Source: JADJPG01 sp964491875 (GTDB lineage Bacteria > Verrucomicrobiota > Verrucomicrobiia > Limisphaerales > JADJPG01). Taken from it: a stretch of DNA of 64,000 nucleotides. Positions 27,186 to 35,919 of this stretch are shown piece after piece (the first letter of the stretch is position 1; each line of letters starts with the position of its first letter). Under the pieces are notes generated by a model. That model did no database searches. It saw only the letters and a program-made list of their open reading frames with translations, and had not been told where the DNA came from. The translations under genes were made by a program, and so were the position numbers. The stretch spans positions 1-64,000 of the forward strand of contig CAZBIC010000026.1 of NCBI GenBank assembly GCA_964491875.1. The letters are read 5' to 3'.

Positions 27186-28844
27186 TCAGCGCTTCCCGGC
27201 TGGCGTTCGCCGCTTGATCCCCACCACATCGCTGGCGGGAAATCTCAAGCTGCCCGCCGCGGAATCCTGCGCCACAAGCTCGCCCGGCTCCAGACGCAGC
27301 GACGCGGGCTTTAGCAGGGAACCGTCCCGCAGGCGCACTTCGAACTGGCCGGGATTCGATCCCACCTCGCGCATCACCAAGGCGACCGCTTCCTTGCGCA
27401 CATCATACTGGCGGGTGCCGAAGAGAATCGAATTCAGCCGGACGCGCTGGCCATCGAAGCCGCGGAAATCACCGTCCACAAAGTCGCCCTTCGCCAGCAG
27501 GATCCCAGGCCGGCCGGATTGCAGGCGTGCCTCCATTCCCTTCGAAAGCGGTTGGAAAACGATGCGCGCCACGTTGAGCGTGGTAACGGGTGATGACTTA
27601 AGCAGGCCGGTCGCGCGCAAGGAAGTTTCCGTGCCCCGCTCGACGCCGCACGCCACGAATGTGCCATTGCGCAGGAGCAGGCCCGGCGGCAATTTCGCGT
27701 CCGCGCCCGAACCCGGCACGTAGCCCGCAGCCGGAGCCGACGCGAAGAGATGCGTGGACGGGATGTTCGTTTTGGCCGTTGAACCGCTGCTCCACCACAG
27801 CTTCGCCACCGCATCACCGCTCGTGCTAAAACATTCCATTCGCACGTCATAACGTTCCCCGGCGACCAGCGGCAGGCTGCCTTTGCTCTCGGACAGCCAG
27901 AACTGCGCGGTGCGATTGATGATGGGCTGGCCGTCGATCCAGAGGCGCACCCGTTCATCCGCCGTGACGAAGAAGCTGTATTCCTCCGAATGGTCCACCT
28001 TCACCTGCCCCGTCCAGCGAACCGCGAGATTCGTGCGACCGAATCCCGGCAACGGATCGCGATCGGTCCATGCGAAGTTCACGGTGGCATCCAACCGCGT
28101 GTGACTTGGTCCCGAGAAATCCGCGTGCGAGTAATACGTCCCGACCAGCCCGGACGCGCCGGACACTTCCGCCGTCCGCGATGGCAGCCAGCTCTTCGCA
28201 TACATCCGGCTGCGCGGCACGAATCGCCGGCTGATTCCCGGCCCGGTCCATAGCAGCTGCGCGCGCGCCGCACCGGAAGCATTGGCCATCACCAGCTTGA
28301 TTGGCACACGCTTGTCGGATTCCAAGGTGAACGCCGCGCTGGTCGCCTCCCCTCCCTCACGCGCGCCGGAGACGGTGGCCACTGGTTTGTCCGCGACAAA
28401 CAACGCCGCGTTGTCATCCGCCACAATGGAAAACCGATACTCGCCCGGGACCGGCGGATCCACCTCTCCGCACCACACCACGCTGAATTGTCCCGCCGGA
28501 ATTCCCGTTACCGCCTCGCCCGTCGGCCAGCTGAACTGAATCGATTCATCCAGGCGCACAACCGGCGCGCCGGACTGGTTCGTGTTCGCGAAGTAGAATC
28601 CGAGCAGGCCGTTGCCCAAGCCTGCGCCACCCGGCTGCTCCGCATCGGCCGTGAGAAACTCCGCCGCCAGCACATCGGTCAGTGCGATGGATTCCGTCGT
28701 GCCACCCGAGGAGACGCTCAACGTGCCGGCACCCAGCTGAAGATCGCCCTTGAACTGGCGACCGTCCGTGGTCTGCACGGATCCAGCCGAAGCCAAACTG
28801 ATCGTGGCCAGCCATATCGCGAATATGAAAACGGATGAACGCAT
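27186..28844 (-). CDS. exported protein with two PA14 domains
   Basis: A signal peptide (MRSSVFIFAIWLATISLASA) leads a 552-residue secreted protein. Residues about 20-70 form a small beta domain seen before PA14 in PVC proteins (VQTTDGRQFKGDL). PA14 domain 1 runs from LLGFYFANTNQSG to LLWTGPG; domain 2 runs from LVGTYYSHADFSG to LWWSSGS. The last 150 residues are beta-rich with an RDGSLLKP turn. PA14 domains often bind glycans. The longer frame up to 29201 is antisense to the nuclease gene, so ATG 28844 is used. Ligand unknown. Confidence 0.75.
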   Translation of the reverse strand: MRSSVFIFAIWLATISLASAGSVQTTDGRQFKGDLQLGAGTLSVSSGGTTESIALTDVLAAEFLTADAEQPGGAGLGNGLLGFYFANTNQSGAPVVRLDESIQFSWPTGEAVTGIPAGQFSVVWCGEVDPPVPGEYRFSIVADDNAALFVADKPVATVSGAREGGEATSAAFTLESDKRVPIKLVMANASGAARAQLLWTGPGISRRFVPRSRMYAKSWLPSRTAEVSGASGLVGTYYSHADFSGPSHTRLDATVNFAWTDRDPLPGFGRTNLAVRWTGQVKVDHSEEYSFFVTADERVRLWIDGQPIINRTAQFWLSESKGSLPLVAGERYDVRMECFSTSGDAVAKLWWSSGSTAKTNIPSTHLFASAPAAGYVPGSGADAKLPPGLLLRNGTFVACGVERGTETSLRATGLLKSSPVTTLNVARIVFQPLSKGMEARLQSGRPGILLAKGDFVDGDFRGFDGQRVRLNSILFGTRQYDVRKEAVALVMREVGSNPGQFEVRLRDGSLLKPASLRLEPGELVAQDSAAGSLRFPASDVVGIKRRTPAGKR

Positions 28845-28897
28845 TCCGGGAATTAAATCGAAGAACCGGGCGCGCCGTCGAGTGACTTCAACGCAGC

Positions 28898-29671
28898 TCA
28901 ATCGCGCTCCAGTCGCACCGAACCTTCGCTCAGCGTCGCATTCGTGTCGCCATACAGCCCGCGATTGCTCTGGTTGAACTCGAACTTCAAGTCCACCTCC
29001 AGTGCCGACAACGACACGAGCTTCCAATGCGTCGGCACGAAGACCGATTTGCCGCCGCGCTCGACTTTCGTGAGCTCGAACGCCAGCAACAGATGCACCG
29101 CGTCGTGCGTGACCTTGGGCGCCGCGCTTGGCGAGTAATAGAAGCTGCGCTGGGTCGTGTTCACGGTGGTGGCGTTGTAGGTCTTCAGCTCCAGGTAACA
29201 CGGCGTAGGCGCGGTGATTTCGATGTCGGGATAGCCTGTGGATTGAGCGCGATTTTGGGTGGTGCGAGGAACGCGCGCTTCCAGCCCGCTTTCGTTCAAC
29301 GCGGCGCGAACGATGGGTTCGAGATAATTCCCCGCCTCATTCGGACGCGCGGCAACGATGCCCTCCCGGCTGGCGCGTTCGCCGGCCAGTCGCGCCGCCT
29401 TCAGCAGCTTCGACTGCAACTCGGCGTGAGTCGCGTTGTTGGTGTCGAGATCGAGAACGCGATGACCAGTCGTCGCTTCGATCACGGTCTTGAACGGAAG
29501 CTTCTTCGCGGGCTTGGTCAGTTCGGCGAGGGACGAGAGAGAGTTGGTGGTCGGTTGACCAAAGCACAGTGAAGGAATGACCAATGACGCAATGACCAAT
29601 ATCCAATGAATGAACAATGGCATCGAGAGGAGCGCGTTCAGCCAGCGAGAGTTCATTGGGTCATTCGACAT
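28898..29671 (-). CDS. putative PD-(D/E)XK nuclease (restriction enzyme candidate) with a signal-like N-terminus
   Basis: The core STGYPDIEITAPTPCYLELKTYN has the PD...ExK catalytic layout of restriction-type nucleases; an AxLAGERAS helix and ARPNEAGNYLEP (an upstream conserved Glu) precede it. The gene lies 22 bases downstream of a DNA methyltransferase on the same strand, so a type II restriction-modification pair is plausible. Oddly, residues about 17-39 (MPLFIHWILVIASLVIPSLCFG) are hydrophobic like a signal peptide and are encoded by CATTGGT-type repeats. ATG 29671 or 29656 starts within the same repeat. A GTG start at IEATTGH further in would give a cytoplasmic enzyme. Confidence 0.6.
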   Translation of the reverse strand: MSNDPMNSRWLNALLSMPLFIHWILVIASLVIPSLCFGQPTTNSLSSLAELTKPAKKLPFKTVIEATTGHRVLDLDTNNATHAELQSKLLKAARLAGERASREGIVAARPNEAGNYLEPIVRAALNESGLEARVPRTTQNRAQSTGYPDIEITAPTPCYLELKTYNATTVNTTQRSFYYSPSAAPKVTHDAVHLLLAFELTKVERGGKSVFVPTHWKLVSLSALEVDLKFEFNQSNRGLYGDTNATLSEGSVRLERD

Positions 29672-29702
29672 TCATTGGTCATTGCGTCATTTGTCATTGA
29701 GC
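29574..29702. repeat. inverted CAATGAC-type seven-base repeats
   Basis: The plus-strand arm 29574-29619 reads GAATGAC, CAATGACG, CAATGAC, CAATATC, CAATGAA. The opposite arm 29647-29702 reads the same units on the minus strand. The 18-base string AATGACGCAATGACCAAT is exact in both. The left arm codes for the hydrophobic N-terminus of the nuclease; the right arm spans the methyltransferase stop and the nuclease start. Confidence 0.8.
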
Positions 29703-30995
29703 ATTCACACCGGGCTTTCGGAACACCACGATCCGGTTCGAATTCGTCCCCTTGCCCATGTTGTCCACGCCCCAGCAGTTCGCCGTCTTCGTGAACTCCT
29801 GATCGTTGATGACCACCAGCAGTGGCTCCAGCCCGGCCGCAATGCCGCACGGCAACACCGCTTCCTCCAGCTTCGTCTTGCCGCCGTGCACTTCGCCGAC
29901 CTCGAACGCCACATGCCCGCCGGGTTTCAACACGCGCGCGAGTTCGCGGAAGACCGCCGTCATCGCCGCCTGCCACTGGTCGAGCTTCTTGAGCATCGTA
30001 ATCGCCACGGACTTCGAATCCACGCCGAGGAACCAGCAACGCAGCCAGTTGTCGGCGTCGTATTGCACCACATCGAGGAACGGCGGCGACGTCACCACGA
30101 GGCTGACGGAGCCGGACGGAATTTGCGGCGTGCCGCTACACGCGCTGGTCACGAGAATCGCCTCAGCCGCGACGGTCGCCAGCGTCGCGCGCACCTCCGC
30201 TGTCACATCGCCAAGGAGCTGTTTCGATTTCTTGAGAATGATCTTCCGCACGTCGCGTTCCGGCGGCACCTGATTGCGCCTCGCGTTGATGCGCAACTGC
30301 GACTTCACGGACACCGCCTGGTTCGGCGGCAGCGTGTAGACGGAGAAAAATCCGGCCGAATGCCCCGTGAGCCGGTTCAGCGCAACGAGCGCAATCCAAT
30401 CATCGAGCACGTCCGCGCTGCCGTCCGCCCGTCGGCGCAGCAGATACTTTTTCAGCGCGCAGATGTGACGGAGCGTTTGCGGATGGTAGAAGACCAGCAA
30501 TTCCTCCGGAAATTCATCCGCATCCTCGAGCGGAATCGCTTTCAACCGCGCTTCCACCGCCGCAAGCGTCGGCGGCGTGAGGCGTGGTCGCACAAACGTC
30601 TGGCTGAGCGGATTGATGTCGCAGCCGGTCGGCACGCGTCCGAGCAGCGCAGCCTCGATGAGCGTGGTGCCGCGGCCCATGAAGGGATCGTAAACGCGCT
30701 CGCCCGGCTCCGTCAGCCGTTCGATGAAGAAGCGCGGGAGCTGCGGCTTGAAGCACGCGCGGTAGGAAACTTCATGGAGCGAACTCGCCTGCCGCTGGCG
30801 TGCCGTCCAGAACTCGTTCACGTAGGTTGGCACCTCGACCGCCTCGCCGGCAAACGTCGCCGAGCGCGTGGCGATGATACGGGTGGCCTCCCTGAACTCC
30901 CGGAACGCCGCCAGCTCGCCCGCCAGATTCCCCAACCGCCGCGGTGGAGGCGGCGCGGCCGGGAAAAGCGGTAGCTCGATTGCTTCTGGAGACAT
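29694..30995 (-). CDS. DNA methyltransferase (N4-C/N6-A type)
   Basis: A 433-residue SAM-dependent DNA methylase. The SAM motif YDPFMGRGTT (motif I) is near residue 95, after which comes TGCDINPLSQTF. The catalytic motif IV, LVVTSPPFLDVVQ, is near residue 300. The order FxGxG before TSPP marks the beta class, which makes N4-methylcytosine or N6-methyladenine. A long middle region probably contains target recognition. It lies directly upstream of the candidate nuclease and so likely protects the host from it. The target sequence is unknown. Confidence 0.85.
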   Translation of the reverse strand: MSPEAIELPLFPAAPPPPRRLGNLAGELAAFREFREATRIIATRSATFAGEAVEVPTYVNEFWTARQRQASSLHEVSYRACFKPQLPRFFIERLTEPGERVYDPFMGRGTTLIEAALLGRVPTGCDINPLSQTFVRPRLTPPTLAAVEARLKAIPLEDADEFPEELLVFYHPQTLRHICALKKYLLRRRADGSADVLDDWIALVALNRLTGHSAGFFSVYTLPPNQAVSVKSQLRINARRNQVPPERDVRKIILKKSKQLLGDVTAEVRATLATVAAEAILVTSACSGTPQIPSGSVSLVVTSPPFLDVVQYDADNWLRCWFLGVDSKSVAITMLKKLDQWQAAMTAVFRELARVLKPGGHVAFEVGEVHGGKTKLEEAVLPCGIAAGLEPLLVVINDQEFTKTANCWGVDNMGKGTNSNRIVVFRKPGVNAQ

Positions 30996-31074
30996 TCGAC
31001 GGAAATCACATCATCGTGACCTGCTTCTGGCAAGCCGCGCTCGCATCAACGGCGGTGTCGTTCAGACGCTTCCC

Positions 31075-31102
31075 TTGACTCCCTCAGGTCGCGCCATAAT
31101 CT
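31075..31102 (+). promoter_or_regulatory. candidate promoter of the lipoprotein and polyene operon
   Basis: TTGACT (31075-31080) and TAATCT (31097-31102) are separated by 16 bases, 45 bases before the lipoprotein ATG at 31148. No terminator is seen between the lipoprotein and the next gene, so this promoter may drive the whole rightward operon. Inference from sequence. Confidence 0.5.
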
Positions 31103-31147
31103 CGATTTCGTTCCGACCGTGGTTTTAACAATCAACCAAATCATTCA

Positions 31148-31792
31148 ATGAAAGCGTTTCAAGCGAGGAAACTGTGGAGTCATTCATTCATGGCAGCGTT
31201 GGCGGCGAGCATACTCATGGCGGGATGCGCAACCAGCAGTTCCACAAAACCCGCGGCGACGGTGGCGTATCCATCCAAGGCCAAGGGCTGGAATGGCATT
31301 GATGGCGTGGAATTCCTCCAGCCTTACAAGCTTTCGGACTACACGGCGTTGGTTGTCGAGCCGGTCGTGACCAACAAATGCACACTCCCGTTGAAGGAGG
31401 ACAACACTTACGACGTAACGCTGGCCGCCCTCGGTCAAGCCGACGGTTTGGTGTTCGCGCAAATTGAAAGTGGTCTAAAGGAAAAGCTCCCGGTGGTGGC
31501 GAAAAGCGCGCCGGAACAGCCGACGGGCAACACGCTGCTGCTGAAGGTCAAGGTTTCGGAAATCAATCCCGGATCTGCCGCAGCGCGATTTTGGGTCAGC
31601 TTTGGCGCCGGCAGCGGCTGGGTCCGAATGGACGGCGAGCTCGTGGATGCCGCGACGCAAAAGACGCTGCTCAAGTTCGATCAACGTCGCGTCAGCTCCA
31701 TGCGTCTCGACTACAAGAGCGTGCTCGCATCGTGCACGAAGGAGATCGGCGAAGACTTCGCCCGGCTGATCAAACTCGCCGAAGGCAAGTGA
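31148..31792 (+). CDS. DUF4410-like lipoprotein
   Basis: A lipoprotein signal (MAALAASILMAGC, lipobox LMAGC) precedes about 190 residues of the DUF4410-type fold: DYTALVVEPVV near the start, LLLKVKVSEINPGSAAARF, GWVRMDGELVDA and CTKEIGEDFARLI at the end. DUF4410 proteins are envelope lipoproteins of unknown role. It ends 17 bases before fabG, so it is probably the first gene of the polyene-type operon, though it may only share the transcript. Confidence 0.7.
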   Translation: MKAFQARKLWSHSFMAALAASILMAGCATSSSTKPAATVAYPSKAKGWNGIDGVEFLQPYKLSDYTALVVEPVVTNKCTLPLKEDNTYDVTLAALGQADGLVFAQIESGLKEKLPVVAKSAPEQPTGNTLLLKVKVSEINPGSAAARFWVSFGAGSGWVRMDGELVDAATQKTLLKFDQRRVSSMRLDYKSVLASCTKEIGEDFARLIKLAEGK

Positions 31793-31809
31793 GCGTTTCG
31801 ACGGCGAAC

Positions 31810-32538
31810 ATGACCCAACGCATCGCACTCGTCACCGGCGCCAGCCGCGGCATCGGACGCGCCATCGCCGTGGCGCTGGCCCAAGCTGGCTGCCATGTCG
31901 CGATCAACTTCCGCTCCAACGAAGCCGAGGCTCAGGAGACGCTCGCACTCGTTCATAAGGCCGGGGGTTCGGGCGAACTTTGCCCGTTCGATGTCACTGA
32001 CGGCGCGGCCTGCGAAGCGGCGGCGGCGAAGTTGATCGCCGCGCACAAGCGCATCGACATCCTCGTGAACAACGCGGGCATCCGGCAGGATGCGCTCCTT
32101 GTCTTCATGACGCCCGAGCAATGGGCGCACGTCATCGCCACGAACCTCACCAGCTTCTACAACCTCACCAAACCCGTCGCCAAACAGATGGCCATGCAAC
32201 GCTGGGGCCGCATCATCAGCGTCGCGTCCACCGCCGGCCAGACCGGCGTCGAAGGCCAGGCGAATTACGCCGCCGCAAAGGCTGGCGTCATCGGCGCCTC
32301 GAAGGCTCTCGCTCGCGAAGTCGCCAAGCGCGGCGTGACCGTGAACGTGCTCGCGCCCGGTTTCATCGAGACGGACATGACCGCCGACGTGCCGCGCGAC
32401 CAGATGCTCGCGCGCATTCCCGCCGGACGTTTCGGCAAGCCGGAGGAAGTCGCCGCTGCCGCTGCGTTTCTCTGCTCGGATGGGGCGGCCTATATCGCCG
32501 GCGCGGTGCTGAACATCAACGGCGGCGTTTACACTTGA
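31810..32538 (+). CDS. fabG: 3-oxoacyl-ACP reductase (FabG/ApeQ-like)
   Basis: A short-chain dehydrogenase that reduces the beta-keto group on ACP with NADPH. Seen: cofactor loop TGASRGIG at residues 10-17, NNAGIRQD, the catalytic Ser in SVASTAGQ and YxxxK as YAAAKAG, and the C-terminal GRFGKPEEVA with the GAVLNINGGVY tail. The length of 242 residues is standard. In this operon it would be the ketoreductase of the polyene chain cycle. The gap to the next ATG is one base. Confidence 0.88.
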   Translation: MTQRIALVTGASRGIGRAIAVALAQAGCHVAINFRSNEAEAQETLALVHKAGGSGELCPFDVTDGAACEAAAAKLIAAHKRIDILVNNAGIRQDALLVFMTPEQWAHVIATNLTSFYNLTKPVAKQMAMQRWGRIISVASTAGQTGVEGQANYAAAKAGVIGASKALAREVAKRGVTVNVLAPGFIETDMTADVPRDQMLARIPAGRFGKPEEVAAAAAFLCSDGAAYIAGAVLNINGGVYT

Positions 32539-32539
32539 G

Positions 32540-33526
32540 ATGGCGGCACCGGCGTCCCAAACCAAACACTGGTCCGGCACCGGCAAGTTGCGCGGCGGTA
32601 CCTTCGGCGTGCGCTTTTTCATCACTGCCCTGCGCGTGCTGGGTGTTCGGCTGACCTACATTCTGCTCGTTCCCGTCGTGCTCACGCTGTCGTTCATCTC
32701 GCCGGACATCGCGGCCACGATGGGGTTCCACCGTCGCATGTTCGGCCCGCGAAACGCCCTTGGCCGCCGCTGGCTCGTCATCAAACATTTCTTCTCCTTC
32801 GGCCGCGCCATCATCGATCGCACCGCGATTCTCGCCGGCATGACAAAACGTTTCTCGTTCACCTTCGACGGCGAGCAACATCTGCGCGACGCCGTGGCGG
32901 GTGGCAAAGGCGTCCTCCTGCTCACCGCGCACGTCGGCAACTGGGAAGTCGCCGGCCAGCTCCTCTCGCGCATCGATGTGCCCGTCAATGTCACCGGCTT
33001 CGACAACGAAGACCCCGCTGTGCGCGCGCTGCTGAACAATATCTCGAAACAGAAGTTCAAACTCATCCCGCTCTCCGGCGCGCCCACGGATGTCATCGAG
33101 CTCGTCGCCGCGCTGCGCCGGGGCGAACTCGTCTGCATGCTCGGCGACCGCGCCTATGGTGGCCCCACTGCGCGCGTGCCGTTCTTCGGGGATGTCGCCT
33201 CGTTTCCCGTTGGCCCGTATGTGCTCGCGGCCATCGCCGGCGCGCCACTGGTGCAAGTCTTCAGCCTGCGCGAGCCCCGCGGGCATTATCATTTCTTCGG
33301 CTTCCCACCCGTGCCTCCGGTTCACCCACCGCGCCACGAACGCGACGCACATCTCCGCAACTGCGCCGCGCAATTCGCCGCCAACCTCGAAAGCATCGTG
33401 AAACGCGACCCGCTCCAGTGGTACAACTTCTTCCCGTTTTGGGACGAGCCGGCGACTCCGCCCGCGGCCGCAGAGCCCACCACGAAAGTCGTTGTGCAAC
33501 CCAACCCTGCCGTGCGCGCGAACTGA
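32540..33526 (+). CDS. LpxL-like lysophospholipid acyltransferase
   Basis: A 328-residue member of the HtrB/LpxL acyltransferase family, which moves acyl chains to glycolipids at the inner membrane. One membrane segment lies near residues 40-60 (LTYILLVPVVLTLSFIS). The HxxxxE motif HVGNWE is near residue 131, with the downstream block MLGDRAYGG. In aryl polyene clusters such an enzyme (ApeD class) is thought to attach the polyene to a lipid anchor. It is coupled to fabG and to the dehydratase after it. Confidence 0.82.
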   Translation: MAAPASQTKHWSGTGKLRGGTFGVRFFITALRVLGVRLTYILLVPVVLTLSFISPDIAATMGFHRRMFGPRNALGRRWLVIKHFFSFGRAIIDRTAILAGMTKRFSFTFDGEQHLRDAVAGGKGVLLLTAHVGNWEVAGQLLSRIDVPVNVTGFDNEDPAVRALLNNISKQKFKLIPLSGAPTDVIELVAALRRGELVCMLGDRAYGGPTARVPFFGDVASFPVGPYVLAAIAGAPLVQVFSLREPRGHYHFFGFPPVPPVHPPRHERDAHLRNCAAQFAANLESIVKRDPLQWYNFFPFWDEPATPPAAAEPTTKVVVQPNPAVRAN

Positions 33527-33529
33527 CTC

Positions 33530-33940
33530 ATGTCCGCTTCCATCGAAGAATTGCTGCCACACCGCGCGCCCATGCGCTGGGTGGACGCGCTCGTGGATTG
33601 CACGGACACAACCGCCATCGCCACCGTTCATGTCAGTGAAGATCACTTCGCCCTCCGTGACGGCGTACTGCTGGAGACAGCGCTCGTCGAGTGCGTTGCC
33701 CAAACCGTCGCCGCCGCGCTCGGCCAGCGAATGCGTGCCAACGGCCAGTCCGGCGCCGCCAATCAAGGCATGCTCATCGGCGTGACCAGTTTCAAAATCG
33801 TCGCGGCTCCACGCGCCGGCGAGACGTTGACCATCGAGACCCGCGAAGTGAAGCGTCTCGGCCCGATGCTGCTCGTCGCCGCGACGATCACCAGCGCCGG
33901 TCAACCCATCGCCAGCGGCGAGCTTTCGTTATATGCCTAA
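33530..33940 (+). CDS. hot-dog dehydratase, ApeP-like
   Basis: A single hot-dog domain of 136 residues (PHRAPMRWVDALVDCTD; then ALVECVAQTVAAALGQRM; then GVTSFKIVAAPRAGETL). The E-x-x-AQ helix is the active-site region of FabZ/FabA-type 3-hydroxyacyl-ACP dehydratases. The short sequence with the PHR-P-M opening is typical of the ApeP side of aryl polyene pathways. It starts three bases after the acyltransferase and overlaps the ketosynthase start by eight bases. Confidence 0.82.
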   Translation: MSASIEELLPHRAPMRWVDALVDCTDTTAIATVHVSEDHFALRDGVLLETALVECVAQTVAAALGQRMRANGQSGAANQGMLIGVTSFKIVAAPRAGETLTIETREVKRLGPMLLVAATITSAGQPIASGELSLYA

Positions 33941-35072
33941 GCCGCGCGTCACCTTCGCCAGTTTCGGCGCAGTCACCGCCGCCGGGCCGGATGTCGCGTC
34001 GCTGCTTGCCGCACTTCGCAGCAACACGTCGGGCCTGGGCGCGAACGACCGGTTCAACTCCCCGCGCTTTCAATCGACGATCGTCGGTACTGCACTGAGA
34101 TCCTACGATGACAACCCTGCCTACGAGCTTGCGAACACCGCGCTGGCCGAAGCCCGCAAGAATCTCGGCGCCCTTGCGATTGCGCCCGAGCGCATCGGCC
34201 TCGTGCTCTCCACCACGAAGGCGAACATCGAAACACTCGAACGATTGATGGATGGACGGTCGTGTTCCGAACCGGCGCGCCGTCATCTCCAGCCGGAACT
34301 GCTCGCGGAAGATCTCGCGTCGGCACACGGCGCGCGCGGCCCGCGTCAGACTGTTTCCACGGCCTGCACTTCTGGAACCGTCGCACTCCAGCAAGGTGCG
34401 AAACTGATCCAGCGCGGCGCGGCGGACGCGGTTTATGTTGTCGGCATCGATCATCTGTCCGCGTTCGTCGTCGCGGGGTTCACGGCGTTGAAGGCGATTG
34501 ATCCAGTCGGTTCGCGACCGTTTGATCGCGAACGCTGCGGGCTCAGCCCCGGCGAAGCGGGAGCCGTCATCGTCCTCGTCCGCGGCGATTTCGCGCCCGC
34601 TGGCATTGAACTCATCGGCTGGGGATCGAGCAACGACGCGAACCACATGACCGGTCCGTCGCGCGATGGCTCCGGTCTAGCGCTTGCCATTCGCGGCGCG
34701 TTGCGCACGGCGAATCTCACGGCGGCAGACATCGACTACATCAACGTCCACGGCACCGGCACACCCTACAATGACGCGATGGAAGCCGCCGCGTTGCGCA
34801 CGATCTTTGGCGAAGCGTGTCCGCCCGTCAGCGGACAGAAAGGCATGCTCGGTCACACGCTCGGCGCGGCCGGCGTGGTGGAATCGATCGTTTGCGCGCT
34901 CGCGCTGCGTGAACAGTTCCTCCCCGGCACACCGCGCCTGTCGAACATCGCGGACGGCATGCCGGCCAGTCTCGTGAAGGAACCGCGCCCCGCCGAACGC
35001 CTGCGTCATGTGCTCAAACTCAGCACCGGCTTCGGCGGCGTGAATTGCGCCCTCGTCTTGCGCCATGGATAA
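33933..35072 (+). CDS. beta-ketoacyl-ACP synthase (active)
   Basis: A 379-residue KAS I/II-type ketosynthase that extends the chain by decarboxylative condensation with malonyl-ACP. The catalytic triad is complete: Cys in STACTSG near residue 145, His in NVHGTGTP near 273 and His in GHTLGAAG near 307; FDRERCGLSPGEAGA and STGFGGVNC are also present. It is the likely ApeO/ApeR equivalent. It overlaps both neighbours by eight bases and so is translationally coupled in the operon. Confidence 0.9.
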   Translation: MPKPRVTFASFGAVTAAGPDVASLLAALRSNTSGLGANDRFNSPRFQSTIVGTALRSYDDNPAYELANTALAEARKNLGALAIAPERIGLVLSTTKANIETLERLMDGRSCSEPARRHLQPELLAEDLASAHGARGPRQTVSTACTSGTVALQQGAKLIQRGAADAVYVVGIDHLSAFVVAGFTALKAIDPVGSRPFDRERCGLSPGEAGAVIVLVRGDFAPAGIELIGWGSSNDANHMTGPSRDGSGLALAIRGALRTANLTAADIDYINVHGTGTPYNDAMEAAALRTIFGEACPPVSGQKGMLGHTLGAAGVVESIVCALALREQFLPGTPRLSNIADGMPASLVKEPRPAERLRHVLKLSTGFGGVNCALVLRHG

Positions 35073-35640
35073 GCTCGTCATCACCGCCAGCAACATCGTG
35101 AACGCGGACGACGTTCGCACCGCGCGTCTCGGCACGCGCTTCGGGCGCATGGACCTGATGAGCCAGCTCGCGTTGCTGGCCGTGGAGCCGTTCGCGCCGC
35201 AGTTCGAGTCCATCGCCCGCGAACGCATCGCGATCTGCCTCGCCGCGCGCACCAGTTCGCTCGCGACCGACGCGGAGTATTGGAAAGGCCGCGACAACAC
35301 CGGCGGCCCCAGCCCCACGCTCTTCACCTACACGCTGCCCAGCGCCGCGCTCGGCGAGATCGCGATCCGCCACCGCATCACCGGCCCGCCGTTGTGCTTC
35401 GTCGGCTCGAGCGAGGTTCTCCTGCCGGAAGCGGCGGAGCTCCTGCGTCTGCGCGAGGTGGACGCGGCCGTTTGCGTTTCGGTCAACGTCGTCACACCAA
35501 CGCTCGCGGACTGGCTTGCGCTCCCGAATTCCGCCTCGGCGTGCGCTGCGCTGCTGCGTACCGGCGACGTTGCGGGCCGTGCCGTGGGGGAATTTGACCG
35601 TGACTTGGAGGCGCTCTGTCACTACCTTGGCGCTCAATAA
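35065..35640 (+). CDS. truncated, catalytically dead ketosynthase-like protein
   Basis: A 191-residue protein resembling only the N-terminal half of a ketosynthase: FGRMDLMSQLALLAVEPF, SPTLFTYTLPSAALGEIAI, and RHRITGPPLCF leading to GSSEVLL, where an active enzyme would have the nucleophilic Cys. No His motifs are present. Such proteins act as chain-length factors (ApeC type) that pair with an active ketosynthase; this is the likely role. It overlaps the upstream ketosynthase by eight bases, as expected for a heterodimer partner. Confidence 0.7.
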   Translation: MDKLVITASNIVNADDVRTARLGTRFGRMDLMSQLALLAVEPFAPQFESIARERIAICLAARTSSLATDAEYWKGRDNTGGPSPTLFTYTLPSAALGEIAIRHRITGPPLCFVGSSEVLLPEAAELLRLREVDAAVCVSVNVVTPTLADWLALPNSASACAALLRTGDVAGRAVGEFDRDLEALCHYLGAQ

Positions 35641-35655
35641 TTTACTGATCGATCC

Positions 35656-35919
35656 ATGCCTGTTTCCAAGACCGAGCTCAAAACGCGAATCATCGAAGCG
35701 CTGAATTTGCAGGACATCACGCCCGAGCAAATCGAGGACGAAGCGCCGCTCTTCGGCACGGGCCTCGGCCTGGATTCCATCGACGCCCTCGAGCTCGTCG
35801 TCATGCTGGAGAAACATTACGGCATCATCATCAAGGGCATTGAAGAAGGCGGGCCGGCGTTTCGCTCCGTGCAGGCGCTCGCGGACTTCATCGACGCCCG
35901 GCGCGCGAGCACCACTTGA
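35656..35919 (+). CDS. acyl carrier protein
   Basis: An 87-residue ACP with the phosphopantetheine attachment Ser in GLGLDSIDALELVVMLE near residue 39 and the hydrophobic helix IKGIEEGG after it. The sequence and position between ketosynthases match the ApeE/ApeF carrier of aryl polyene synthesis. The ending overlaps the next ketosynthase start (ATGA-type, four bases). Confidence 0.92.
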   Translation: MPVSKTELKTRIIEALNLQDITPEQIEDEAPLFGTGLGLDSIDALELVVMLEKHYGIIIKGIEEGGPAFRSVQALADFIDARRASTT

